Shown here: positions 24,347 to 34,100 of the stretch, one piece after another | Position numbering within the stretch: position 1 is the stretch's first letter | Layout: each line of letters opens with the position of its first letter | Program-made: the position numbers and the translations under genes | The notes under the pieces: model-generated | Told to the model about the DNA's origin: nothing | Database searches by the model: none | What the model saw: the letters and a program-made list of their open reading frames with translations, nothing else | Assembly (NCBI GenBank): GCA_030530285.1 | Contig: JAUMVD010000017.1 | Location: forward strand, 1-37,820 | Source of the DNA: Bacillota bacterium | GTDB taxonomy: Bacteria; Bacillota; Clostridia; Peptostreptococcales; Anaerovoracaceae | Reading direction: 5' to 3' | Length of the DNA stretch: 37,820 bases

Positions 24347-27300
24347 CTCGATATTCAGGCCTGTCTTGTGTCCGTTCAGATTTACCGTGTCGAGGCCGCT
24401 CTGATCCGCGATGGATACAGCCAGGGTCTCCTTCATGATGTAATCCTTATGGGTCTCGATGGCCTTCTTGATGTCTTCATCCGCTTCCACGAAGATGTTG
24501 ATGTTGTCCATCATCTCATAATCGTTCTGCTTTCTCATCTGCTGGACCTTGGAGATCAGCTCTCTGGCCAGTCCTTCGGATTCCAGTTCAGGCGTGATGG
24601 TGGTATCCAGAATGGTAAACACGTTGTTTTCCATGGCTACCGCGAAGCCTTCCTTGGCGGTGATCTTCACATCGACCATGTCCGCGGTGATGTCCACCTG
24701 CTCGCCGTTAAGATCCATGGTGAGCTTGCCTTCGCTTTCGAGTCTGGCAACGGTTTCCTTTGGATCAGCCTTTGCCATGGCTCCGCCGAAGGCCTTGATG
24801 TTCTTGCCCAGCTTCGGTCCTGCCACCTTGAAGTTCGGCTTCAGGGAGTAATCCATGTATTTATCCAGATCGTTTTCGAAGACCACCTTCTTGATGTTCA
24901 GCTCTTCCATGATGAGCGGAGTCAAATCGCCGATGACGGCCTCGTAGGATCCGTCCACCAGAACTTCGCTCAGCGGCTGTCTGACTTTGATCTTTTCTTT
25001 TTCTCTGGTGCCTCTGCCCAGCGCTACCAGCGTTCTGACCAGATCCATTCTCTCTTCGACGTTCTCATCGATGAGGGATTCGTCCGCTTCCGGCATGTAC
25101 GCCAGGTGTACGGACTCCTCGCCGGTCAGGTTCACGTACATCTCATCGGAGATGAACGGCGCGAACGGCGCGATGAGCTTGGCCAGACCGGCAAGCACTT
25201 CGTATGTCGTGGCATATACCGACTTCTTGTCATCCGTCAGCTCTTCCGCCCAGAATCTTCTCCTGGCTCTTCTGATGTACCAGTTGGACAGGTCTTCGTT
25301 GACGAAATCCTGAATCAGACGTGTGGATCTCATGTGATCATACTTGTCCATGGCGTCTCTCAGGTCGCGGATCAGCTTGTTGAACTTGGAAATGATCCAT
25401 CTGTCCAGTTCAGGTCTCTGGGCAACAGGAACTTCCAGCTTGGCCGGATCGATCTCATCCTGGTTGGAATAGAGAACGAAGAAGTTATATACATTCTTCA
25501 GCGTACCGAAGAATTTGCTTACGATTTCGATCAGTCCGTCTTCATCGAACTTCGTCGGTGACCATGCAGGGGAAGTGTGCATCAGATACCAGCGGGTGGC
25601 ATCCGCGCCGTACTTGTCAAGCATCTCGAACGGGTCAACCGTGTTGCCCACGTGCTTGGACATCTTCTTGCCTTCCTTGTCCAGGATCAGGTCGTTGACG
25701 AGTACATTCTTATACGGAGCTCTGCCCTTGATGAATGTGGATATAGCCATCAGCGAGTAGAACCATCCTCTGGTCTGGTCAATGCCTTCGCAGATGAAAT
25801 CTGCCGGGAACAGTTCCTCATCGAACTTGTCCGTGTTCTCAAACGGATAGTGCCACTGGGCGAACGGCATAGCGCCGGAGTCGAACCAGCAGTCCATAAC
25901 TTCCGGAATCCTGTGCATCGGCTTGCCGCATACAGGGCAGGTGAATGTCACGTCGTCCACATACGGTCTGTGCAGTTCGATGCTCTCGTCGATGTTCTCG
26001 TTTGCCTTCTCTACCAGCTCTTTCCTGCTTCCTACACACTCCAGATGTCCGCATTCACATCTCCAGATCGGAATCGGCGTACCCCAGTATCTGTTTCTGG
26101 AGATGGCCCAGTCCTTGACATCTTCCAGCCAGTTTCCGAATCTCTTTTCGCCGACGAAATCCGGATACCAGTTGACGGTATTGTTGTTGGCTACCAGCTC
26201 ATCCTTGAGCTTGCTCATCTCGATGTACCAGCTCGGCTTCGCGTAGTAAACCAGCGGCGTTCCGCATCTCCAGCAGTGCGGATAGTTATGCTCGATCTTC
26301 TGCTTGGAATAGATGAGTCCGCGTTCTCCCAGCCACTTGAGGATCTCCACGTCCAGACCTTCTTCCATGACGAAGTGACCTTCCCACGGCGTAGCCGTGA
26401 AGCAGCCTTTGTCGTCTACCGGCTGCAGGAACGGCAGATCATAGACACGTCCGCACTGATAGTCGTCTTCACCAAAAGCAGGCGCCGTGTGAACGATTCC
26501 CGTACCATCTTCTGTGCTGACATAATCCATGCAGCAAACGTAAAACGCCTTCTTGTCAGGCTTGACGAACGGCATGAGCTGTTCATATTCCATGTATTCC
26601 AGGTCCTTGCCCTTGACTTCTTCCACGACTTCGTATTCGTCGCCTTCCAGAACCTTGTCCGCCAGGTCCTTGCCGACCCAGAAGAGGTTGCCGTCTTCTT
26701 CTCCGCCGATGATGCGGCACTTGACATAGTCCACTTCAGGACCTACGACCAGGGCCACGTTGGACGGAACGGTCCATGGAGTCGTCGTCCAGGCCAGGAA
26801 GTATTCGTTTTCTTTGCCCACGACCTTGAATTTCGTGGTGATGGTATTGACCTTTACGTCTTTATACCCTTGGGCTACTTCGTGAGAAGCGAGTCCCGTC
26901 TGACATCTCGGACAGTAAGGCAGAATCTTATATCCTTCATAAATCAGTCCTTTTTTGAAGAACTCATTGATGATCCACCAGCATGACTCGATGTAGTCGT
27001 TATCCAGTGTGATATACGGATCATCCAGGTCGCACAGATAAGCCATTCTCTCGCTCATCTGCTCCCAAAGGCCTTTGTACGTGAATACGGAATTCTTACA
27101 CTTCTCGTTGAATTCCGCGATGCCGTACTCTTCGATCTGCTGCTTGCCGTCGATGCCAAGCTGCTTCTCGACTTCTATTTCAACAGGCAGTCCGTGGGTG
27201 TCCCATCCGGCCTTTCTGTTTACTTTATAGCCTTTCATTGTCCAATAACGGTTCACTGAATCCTTCAGTGTTCTGGCCATCATGTGATGGATGCCGGGCT

Positions 27301-27454
27301 TGCCGTTTGCTGTCGGAGGTCCTTCGAAGAATACGAATGAAGGCTGCCCCTCTCTGGTGCTCACGCACTTGCCAAGCAGGTCGTTGTCTTTCCATTTTTT
27401 CGCCTGCTCGCTCTGGACTTCAGCGATAGGTTTTTCTGATAAGTTTTTGATCAT
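24338..27454 (-). CDS. ileS: Isoleucyl-tRNA synthetase, eukaryote-type
   Basis: A class I synthetase charging tRNA-Ile. I start it at the ATG at 27454 (1038 aa), which has AGGAGG 4 nt upstream; the frame is open into the T-box leader but that is not coding. The HIGH-type site is PTANGKPGIHH (residues 47-57) and the KMSKS-type site is KMSKH at 597-601. Both are the forms seen in the eukaryote-like IleS branch, which in known cases resists mupirocin. An Ile T-box controls it. Confidence 0.97.
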   Translation of the reverse strand: MIKNLSEKPIAEVQSEQAKKWKDNDLLGKCVSTREGQPSFVFFEGPPTANGKPGIHHMMARTLKDSVNRYWTMKGYKVNRKAGWDTHGLPVEIEVEKQLGIDGKQQIEEYGIAEFNEKCKNSVFTYKGLWEQMSERMAYLCDLDDPYITLDNDYIESCWWIINEFFKKGLIYEGYKILPYCPRCQTGLASHEVAQGYKDVKVNTITTKFKVVGKENEYFLAWTTTPWTVPSNVALVVGPEVDYVKCRIIGGEEDGNLFWVGKDLADKVLEGDEYEVVEEVKGKDLEYMEYEQLMPFVKPDKKAFYVCCMDYVSTEDGTGIVHTAPAFGEDDYQCGRVYDLPFLQPVDDKGCFTATPWEGHFVMEEGLDVEILKWLGERGLIYSKQKIEHNYPHCWRCGTPLVYYAKPSWYIEMSKLKDELVANNNTVNWYPDFVGEKRFGNWLEDVKDWAISRNRYWGTPIPIWRCECGHLECVGSRKELVEKANENIDESIELHRPYVDDVTFTCPVCGKPMHRIPEVMDCWFDSGAMPFAQWHYPFENTDKFDEELFPADFICEGIDQTRGWFYSLMAISTFIKGRAPYKNVLVNDLILDKEGKKMSKHVGNTVDPFEMLDKYGADATRWYLMHTSPAWSPTKFDEDGLIEIVSKFFGTLKNVYNFFVLYSNQDEIDPAKLEVPVAQRPELDRWIISKFNKLIRDLRDAMDKYDHMRSTRLIQDFVNEDLSNWYIRRARRRFWAEELTDDKKSVYATTYEVLAGLAKLIAPFAPFISDEMYVNLTGEESVHLAYMPEADESLIDENVEERMDLVRTLVALGRGTREKEKIKVRQPLSEVLVDGSYEAVIGDLTPLIMEELNIKKVVFENDLDKYMDYSLKPNFKVAGPKLGKNIKAFGGAMAKADPKETVARLESEGKLTMDLNGEQVDITADMVDVKITAKEGFAVAMENNVFTILDTTITPELESEGLARELISKVQQMRKQNDYEMMDNINIFVEADEDIKKAIETHKDYIMKETLAVSIADQSGLDTVNLNGHKTGLNIERV

Positions 27455-27742
27455 TTTTCCTCCTTCGGGGACCGTATATAATCGAAACGTCCCCAACATA
27501 CGCATGTTAGGGACGATTATTAACCGCGGTACCACCCTAGTTACGGGACCATCATCCCGTCTCTCTATTGTGTTTGGCTCAGAGGTGATTTTCACTTGCC
27601 GCCTCACCAGCGTTCTCTCAGCGCCTGCCTTCGCTCTTTCGCAAAGGCTTCGTAACGCATCTCTGTAAGGATCTTACGCGGGGCTACTGTCCTCGTCACA
27701 GCCTGCTATGAAATTATGGCGTACGACCAATAGACCATACAC
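27455..27742 (-). promoter_or_regulatory. T-box riboswitch leader, specifier AUC (Ile)
   Basis: On the minus strand: stem I with AGTA, the specifier loop GTGAAAATCA closed by a GAGG/CCTC helix, a stem III-like hairpin ACGGGA-TCCCGT, the T-box motif AACTAGGGTGGTACCGCGG (27542-27524) and a terminator. The specifier ATC (27589-27587) is followed by A. Uncharged tRNA-Ile would promote read-through into ileS. Confidence 0.95.
27488..27515 (-). terminator. T-box terminator before ileS
   Basis: A 12-bp stem (27488-27499 with 27504-27515, one G-U pair) with a 4-nt loop, followed on the minus strand by TTTCGATTAT. It overlaps the region after the T-box motif. Confidence 0.9.
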
Positions 27743-27748
27743 CATGTT

Positions 27749-27777
27749 AGTTTACACGCAACGCCTTGAAAAGTCAA
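27749..27777 (-). promoter_or_regulatory. Promoter of the ileS T-box transcript
   Basis: TTGACT (27777-27772), 17-nt spacer, TAAACT (27754-27749) on the minus strand. Transcription would begin near 27742, at the base of the leader. Confidence 0.75.
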
Positions 27778-27800
27778 GATAATCAGAGGTCTGTTCCGTA

Positions 27801-27809
27801 TGATATACT
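27801..27809 (+). promoter_or_regulatory. Candidate promoter of the sigma/propeller pair
   Basis: An extended -10, TGaTATACT, with TATACT at 27804-27809 and no clear -35. It is divergent from the ileS promoter. An additional promoter read by the ECF sigma itself may exist in 27810-27870 but I see no convincing consensus. Confidence 0.45.
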
Positions 27810-27878
27810 TATTTTGAAATACCTCGCAACACTTCCGCCATTTCCCGGCACTTAACTTACGAGAGAGGTAGAGAGATA

Positions 27879-28406
27879 ATGGCAAACGAAACGCAAGTGA
27901 TCAACAAAGCCCTTCAGGGTGACAGAGACGCATTTTGCTGTATTTACGATCTGTACAAAGACCGTCTGTACCGCTATGCCTTTTACCGGCTGCGAAACAG
28001 AGAAGAAGCGGAAGACGCGGTGTCTGACTGTGTCCTGTCCGCCTGGAAACAGATCCGGTCCCTCCGGGAGCCGGAGGCGTTCCCTGCCTGGATCTTCCGG
28101 ATCCTGTCGGGAAGCTGCAGCAAAATCATCAAGAAACAGATCGATGACCGGGAAAAGGCATCGGAGCTTTGGCGCGATGAAACGCGGAAGCGAGAAGGCA
28201 GCCTCTCAGCAGGCTGTCCGGATCAGGCGCTGGTGCTGCAGGAAGCGCTCCGGCTCCTGTCCGAAGAAGAAAGAAACATCGTGCTCCTTTCCGTGATCGC
28301 CGGCCTCAAAAGCGGCGAGATCGCGGACATCACCGGCCTTACCGCAGGTTCGGTGCGGTCAAGTCTATCCAGGAGTCTTCATAAAATGAGGGGGTATTTA
28401 GAATGA
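27879..28406 (+). CDS. ECF-type sigma-70 family RNA polymerase sigma factor
   Basis: The 175-aa protein has a region 2-like part (about 10-80: DAFCCIYDLYKDRLYRYAF, then EEAEDAVSDCVLSAWKQ) and a region 4 helix-turn-helix part (about 118-172: LSEEERNIVLLSVIAGL, KSGEIADITG, SVRSSLSRSLHKMR). Region 3 is missing, as in ECF sigmas. A purine-rich AGAGAGATA precedes the ATG. The stop overlaps the start of the next gene by 4 nt (ATGA), so the two are made together; the partner is a likely anti-sigma or sensor. Confidence 0.92.
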   Translation: MANETQVINKALQGDRDAFCCIYDLYKDRLYRYAFYRLRNREEAEDAVSDCVLSAWKQIRSLREPEAFPAWIFRILSGSCSKIIKKQIDDREKASELWRDETRKREGSLSAGCPDQALVLQEALRLLSEEERNIVLLSVIAGLKSGEIADITGLTAGSVRSSLSRSLHKMRGYLE

Positions 28407-30313
28407 GTAATAATATGAACGATTTTGATTTTATCAAGGATAAATTCGATCATGACGGAATCAAGGCGCCGGCAAGTCTGGATCCGGATGCGATCCTGCC
28501 GGATGGGGGCGTGCCGAAGAGACAAGACATGCCGAAGAGACCGCTGCGAAAGCGCCGCTGGTTCAGACCGGCTGTGGCCATCGCCGCCTGCGCCGCGCTG
28601 GCCATCGGCATCATCCCCATGACCCGGGCAGGATCGGGAGGTCCCGTGACGGCTGACGATCTGCTGACCTACTCCAGCTACCAAGAGCTCAGCCAGGCCA
28701 TCGAAGATATGGCCGGGCCATACATGGTGGACGGTCCGGTTTCTGTGCAGGATTTCGATGTCATGGACTCCGCCGCGCCGGCCGCGCCAAAGGAATCCGC
28801 AAGTTCCGCCCTGTCCTCCGGTGAGAGCCAGTCCGAGAGTATCTCTGAGAACAGCTCTGAGGATCACTCCGAGACCTACACCCAGGAAGCGGATGTGGAT
28901 GAGGCGGATATCGTCAAGACAGACGGAAGGTACATCTACTTCGTTTCCGGCATCGAAAACCAGATCATCATCGCCAAGGCGTCAAAGGGCAGCGCCGAGA
29001 GAGTTGCGGCCATCAGCGCCTCCAAAGCGGGATCATATATTGAAGATATGTACCTCCACGACGGACAGCTCATCGTCATCGCAGAGGATGACCGCATCGC
29101 GGGCAGACTGTCATCCGATTACCGAAGGGTCACCCGGGTCACCACGTTCGACGTGACGGATCCGGAGAATCCGGAGAAACTGAACCAGTATGCCCAGACC
29201 GGAGGCCTGCTCTCCTCCAGAATGATCCAGGACACGGTGTGTCTGGTAACGAATGACTATATCTATTCCCACAAGAAGCGCGACTGCGTGCCGTATTTAT
29301 GCTACGGCAGCGGCGACCCTGAGCTGATGCCCGTTGGTGACATCCGCGGGATACCTCACGCCACCAGTTCGGCATACACCGTCATCGGCTGCTTCGATAC
29401 ATCCACCGGCACCGCGGACCGCGACAGTATCCGAACCAAGGCCGTGCTGGGCGGATCGGAGGAAATCTACTGCAGCAGCAAAAACCTCTACATCACTTCC
29501 GGCATCTATGACGAGAAGGCCGATGAGGATCTGACCTGCGTACTCAAGGTCTCGCTGAAAAACGGCAAAGCCCGTTTCCAGCAGATGGCGAAGGTCCCGG
29601 GTTATGTGAACAACCAGTTCTCCATGGGTGAAGGCGGCGGCACATTTAAGATCGCGACCACGGATTACGTGAATGATCATGACGTCAATAACCTGTTTCT
29701 GTTTGATGAGAACATGAGAGAAATCGGCAGCGTCCGCAATTTCGCCAGAGATGAGCATATCGAAGCGGTCAGATACATCGGCAGCAAGGCCTATGTCATC
29801 ACCTATGAAGAGACGGATCCCCTCTTTATCATCGACCTCAGCGATCCGGAGGATCCGGTGATCGCAGGTCACGTGAAAATCACGGGATTCTCCACTCTGC
29901 TGGTTCCCGCCGATAAAGATCATCTGCTGGGCTTCGGATTCTCCACGGAAGATACGGAATTCGGAGAGGCCACCGACGGATTGAAGCTGGCGCTGTTCGA
30001 TATCAGCGACCCGTCATCCCCTGAAGTGGCGGATTCCCAGGCTTTTGCCGGCATGGAAAGCGAACTGCAGTACAACCATAAGGCCCTCCTGGTGGGACCG
30101 GACAGCGCTTACTACGCCCTGCCGTACTCCGTCTGGAGCGACAAAAACGGCTACGGAAAAAACGGCATTCTGATGTTCTCCGCCAAGGGCGGCAAGCTGT
30201 CAGACGCATCCAGACTGCAAACCAAAGAAGCTGTCAACAGGTGCATATACATAGGGGATTACCTCTACGGCATATGCAGTGATGACAGCATCGAAGGATT
30301 CAATATTCAATAA
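28403..30313 (+). CDS. Membrane-anchored beta-propeller protein, possible anti-sigma sensor
   Basis: The 636-aa protein has a cytoplasmic N-terminus of about 50 residues ending in a basic run (KRPLRKRRW), one membrane span at about 56-73 and a long extracellular part. A Ser/Glu-rich linker (about 130-160) leads to EADVDEADIVKTDGRYIYF, the opening motif of the secreted C-terminal beta-propeller family (Beta_propel). GGGGG lies 8 nt before the ATG. Gene coupling to the sigma factor and the single-span topology suggest it binds the sigma inside and senses a signal outside; this is inference. It ends 26 nt from the convergent dapB. Confidence 0.88.
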   Translation: MSNNMNDFDFIKDKFDHDGIKAPASLDPDAILPDGGVPKRQDMPKRPLRKRRWFRPAVAIAACAALAIGIIPMTRAGSGGPVTADDLLTYSSYQELSQAIEDMAGPYMVDGPVSVQDFDVMDSAAPAAPKESASSALSSGESQSESISENSSEDHSETYTQEADVDEADIVKTDGRYIYFVSGIENQIIIAKASKGSAERVAAISASKAGSYIEDMYLHDGQLIVIAEDDRIAGRLSSDYRRVTRVTTFDVTDPENPEKLNQYAQTGGLLSSRMIQDTVCLVTNDYIYSHKKRDCVPYLCYGSGDPELMPVGDIRGIPHATSSAYTVIGCFDTSTGTADRDSIRTKAVLGGSEEIYCSSKNLYITSGIYDEKADEDLTCVLKVSLKNGKARFQQMAKVPGYVNNQFSMGEGGGTFKIATTDYVNDHDVNNLFLFDENMREIGSVRNFARDEHIEAVRYIGSKAYVITYEETDPLFIIDLSDPEDPVIAGHVKITGFSTLLVPADKDHLLGFGFSTEDTEFGEATDGLKLALFDISDPSSPEVADSQAFAGMESELQYNHKALLVGPDSAYYALPYSVWSDKNGYGKNGILMFSAKGGKLSDASRLQTKEAVNRCIYIGDYLYGICSDDSIEGFNIQ

Positions 30314-30339
30314 CGATATGTAGTTACAATGAGCAGACG

Positions 30340-31122
30340 CTACAGCAGGTCGTCCATCTCGTATGAGCCCGGCTCACCTGCTTCCAGCTTTCTGCCAAGA
30401 TACAGAGCAGCATCGCAGGCGCCTATGGCATAACATCTCCAGTCATAGGCGTCATGTGTGATCTGGAACATCTCGCCCTGACATCCGAAGAGCACATGGT
30501 GACTTGACGGCGTGTTGCCAGCTCTTACGGAGTGGAATGTGATATCGTCATAGGTCTTTTCTTTCATTCCGGCGGCCATGGCCTTTCCCATCTCAATGGC
30601 AGTGCCGCTTGGGGCGTCCAGCTTGGTATCGGAATGCGCCTCGATGATCTCCATTCCGGCCTTTTGCTCCAGATATCCCGCAGCCTCCCGCAAAAGCTTC
30701 TTCATCACGGTGACAACATAGGATGTGTTGGCCGTCTGCATGATTGGAATGGTTTTGCTTGCCTGAGCGAAGTCTTCCAGCTGTTCGTCGTTAAAGCCGG
30801 TGGTTCCGCAGAGATATGCCTTGCCGTGTTCCACGCATTTCTGGAGTATGGCCATGCTCAGCTCGATTCTGGAATAATCGATGACCACGTCGCATTTTTC
30901 GATGAGCATTTTTCCGTCATCCATGAGATCTTCGATATCCGCAAAAACCGGCGCGCCGATTTCTTTGCCGACGCCGCTGACCAGTCCCGCGTCCGTGCCG
31001 ATGTAGTCGCGTCCCGGGGTGCCTACGCATCCGATCACTTCGATCTCACTGTGCTTGTACGCTTCCTGTACGATCAAACTGTCCATGGTTCCTCTCGGTG
31101 CTGTGATCACTACTTTTAACAT
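30340..31122 (-). CDS. dapB: 4-hydroxy-tetrahydrodipicolinate reductase
   Basis: The 260-aa enzyme acts in lysine and diaminopimelate synthesis. Family motifs are CGTTG at 105-109, EAHSDTK at 161-167 with catalytic H163 and K167, and DAPSGTA at 169-175. The nucleotide-binding loop is unusual: the common GxxGrMG reads APRGTMD at 8-14, missing the first and last glycines. The second His of the usual HH pair is Ser. The substrate site is intact, so it is probably active. GGAGGC lies 4 nt before the ATG, inside the end of mfd (7-nt overlap). Confidence 0.9.
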   Translation of the reverse strand: MLKVVITAPRGTMDSLIVQEAYKHSEIEVIGCVGTPGRDYIGTDAGLVSGVGKEIGAPVFADIEDLMDDGKMLIEKCDVVIDYSRIELSMAILQKCVEHGKAYLCGTTGFNDEQLEDFAQASKTIPIMQTANTSYVVTVMKKLLREAAGYLEQKAGMEIIEAHSDTKLDAPSGTAIEMGKAMAAGMKEKTYDDITFHSVRAGNTPSSHHVLFGCQGEMFQITHDAYDWRCYAIGACDAALYLGRKLEAGEPGSYEMDDLL

Positions 31123-34100
31123 TTCTGCCTCCTATCTGCTATTTCAAAAAACAGCTCCAATTCTTTTAATATACCTTTAATATATCCCGGTGAGTCCGGC
31201 TGCTTGCCGACGGTGAGCCTGATATACGGGTCTGTCCCGCCGTTGAATTTGATTTTACCGCCGTAGGCTGATGCCAGCGCGGGGATCACTCCCTCCGGAA
31301 ACTTGGTCGTCCTCCAAAGGGAGAATTTCACCTTGAGTCCCTGCTGAGAGATTTCCCGGATGCCGGTCCTGCCGGCCATGGTCCGTATCTTGGATATCCG
31401 GATGAGGTTCATGGTGTCCGCAGGGATATCGCCGAATCTGTCCAGAAGCTCGTCGATCACATCCGCTTCATCTTCGTTATCCGCTACCATGGCGATTTTC
31501 TTATACATCTGCAGCCTGAGGATCTCATCATCGATGTATCTGTGCGGGATGAGGGCCGGAATCGGCAGGTTGAATACCGTTTCGTCCGCCGACGGCAGAT
31601 CCGCGGTTTCCTCCTCCGCCTGCATGCCGGTTTCGATCCGCTTCACCGCTTCATCCAAAAGCTTGCAGTACAGTTCGTATCCGATGCTGAGCATGTGGCC
31701 CGACTGTTCGGTGCCCAGCAGATTGCCTGCGCCCCGGATTTCCAGATCCTTCATGGCGATCTTGAACCCGGAGCCAAACTCCGTAAACTCCCGGATGGCT
31801 CTCAGCCGCTTCTCCGCCACTTCGCTTAAATTCTTATCCTTCCTGTACATCAGATAGGCGTAGGCGATGCGCTCCGATCTGCCCACGCGGCCTCTGAGCT
31901 GATACAGCTGCGCCAGACCAAATCGGTCGGCGTCCAGCACGATCATGGTATTGACGTTCGGTATATCCATTCCGGATTCTATGATGGTGGTGGAAACCAG
32001 AATGTCGAATTCCCCTTCGGCAAAATCCATGATCATGTCCTCCAGAGCGGCTTCTCTCATCCTGCCATGTCCCACCGCCACTCTGGCCTGGGGAACCAGC
32101 CTCTTGATGTCGCTGGCCACTCTGTTGATGCCTTCGACCCGGTTATACAGGACGTAGACCTGGCCTCCCCTTGACAGTTCTTTCTCGATGGCTTCCCGGA
32201 TGGTGAAATCGTCCTCCTCCATGACATAGGTCTGCACCGGATATCTGTCTTCCGGGGGTTCTTCGATGGTGCTCATATCTCTGATTCCTGACAGCGACAT
32301 GTGCAAAGTCCTCGGAATCGGTGTCGCTGACAGGGTCAGAACATCGATGTTCTCTCTGATCTGCTTGATCTTCTCCTTATGTCTGACGCCGAATCGCTGT
32401 TCCTCATCGACCACCAAAAGACCCAGGTCTTTGAATTTGATATCGTTAGACAGAAGCCTATGGGTGCCGATCACCAGATCCACTTCCCCGCGCTCCAGCT
32501 GCTTCACGATTTCCTTTTGCTGGGCGGCGGTCCTGAACCTGCTGAGCATCTCGACCTTCACAGGGAACTGCTCGAATCTGCCTTTTAATGTGTAGTAATG
32601 CTGATTGGCCAGCAGCGTGGTGGGAACCAGCACCGCAGCCTGTTTGCCGTCGGAGACGCACTTGAACAACGCTCTGGCGGCAACTTCCGTTTTCCCGAAT
32701 CCCACATCACCGCACAGGAGCCGGTCCATCGGCACCGGCCGCTCCATGTCGGCCTTGATTTCTCTGGCGCATCTGAGCTGGTCTTCTGTCTCCGTATACG
32801 GGAAGCTGTCCTCAAACTCAGCCTGCCAGACCGTATCCTCCGAGAAGGCGTATCCCTTTTCTCTCATTCTGGCTGCGGAGACTTTGATCAGTTCCTCCGC
32901 CATATCGTTGACGGCGGCCTTTGCCTTGGCTTTCGTCGCCTTCCACTCATTTCCCGACAGCTTATTGAGTCTCGGTGAGGCGTCTTCGCCTCCGATGTAT
33001 TTCTGCAGCATGCCCAGCTGGTCCACCGGTATATACAGCACATCGCTGCCGGCGTATTTCACCTTCAGGTAGTCCTTGCTGACGCCCTGGACGGTCAGCT
33101 GCTGGATGCCGGTAAATCTGCCGATGCCGTGGCTCTCGTGCACCACCAGATCCCCTTCTTTGATGTCGGCGAAGCTTTTGATCTGGGAGGCTCTGGAGTC
33201 GTCTTTTTTCTTTGGTCTGCGGCTTCTCCTGCTGCCTCCGAATATGTCACCTTCCCATATGAAGCATTCGTTCCTGTCCGGAAATTCCATTCCCGCCGTC
33301 AGGGATCCCTGAAGGATCCGGATATCTCCGGCGAGGTTTTCCATGGCCACGAAATCCCTGATGTTGGCTTCACGCTCCGGCGTGCTGCAGACGATGGTGA
33401 CGGCATAGCCTTTGTTGATGTAGCCCTGGACATCGGATTTGAGCATGTTCATCTTGCCGTTGTATACCGGCGTCTGTCTGCATTTGATCTGAATCAGATC
33501 CGTCAGGAACGGCGCGTTCTTGATGGTGCTGACAAAAGGCGTGAAGATGTATCCGTCCCTGCCCAGCTTCTCCGGCAAATCGTAGAGTCGGTAATAATCC
33601 GGCGTGGCGGACATGGAGACAAAGTCCTCGCTGATGCCCCTGCCGTCCGTCAGGATATCTGCGATGTCATCGGCCCGCTCCTTTTCGAAGATCTGCAGTG
33701 TTTCCAGGATTCTGGCCGGGTCGTCTATCATGATCAGAGGCTGATCCATGTACTCCCAGAGATACTGGGTTTCGTCATAGAAATAGTTGATGAATTTCTC
33801 CATGTACTGGATGTTCACCATGCCTTCCGCGAATTCCATGAGCTGGTCCCGCCTCTGTCTCAGGTTATATGACTGTTCGGTTTTTTCGCCGGATTTTTCC
33901 AGTTTTTTGATCTGCTTGTCATAGGCTTTTGCGATCTTTGCTGAAGCCTTTGCGAAAATCTCTCTGTCACGGGCGATCTGGCTGCACGGAAAGATGGAGA
34001 CGTACTTGAGATTGCCGGTGGATCTCTGGGTATCCGGATCAAAACTCCTGATGGAGTCCACCTCCGTGTCAAAGAGTTCGATTCTGTAGGGATACTCCCC

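Noticed and set aside
24248-26986. Long plus-strand frames opposite ileS
   Set aside because: They are shadow frames over a 1038-aa synthetase with clear catalytic motifs; composition is unlike a protein and no Shine-Dalgarno is present.
27455-27607. N-terminal extension of ileS into the leader
   Set aside because: The open frame runs through the T-box terminator, while AGGAGG 4 nt before the ATG at 27454 and the family N-terminus fix the start.
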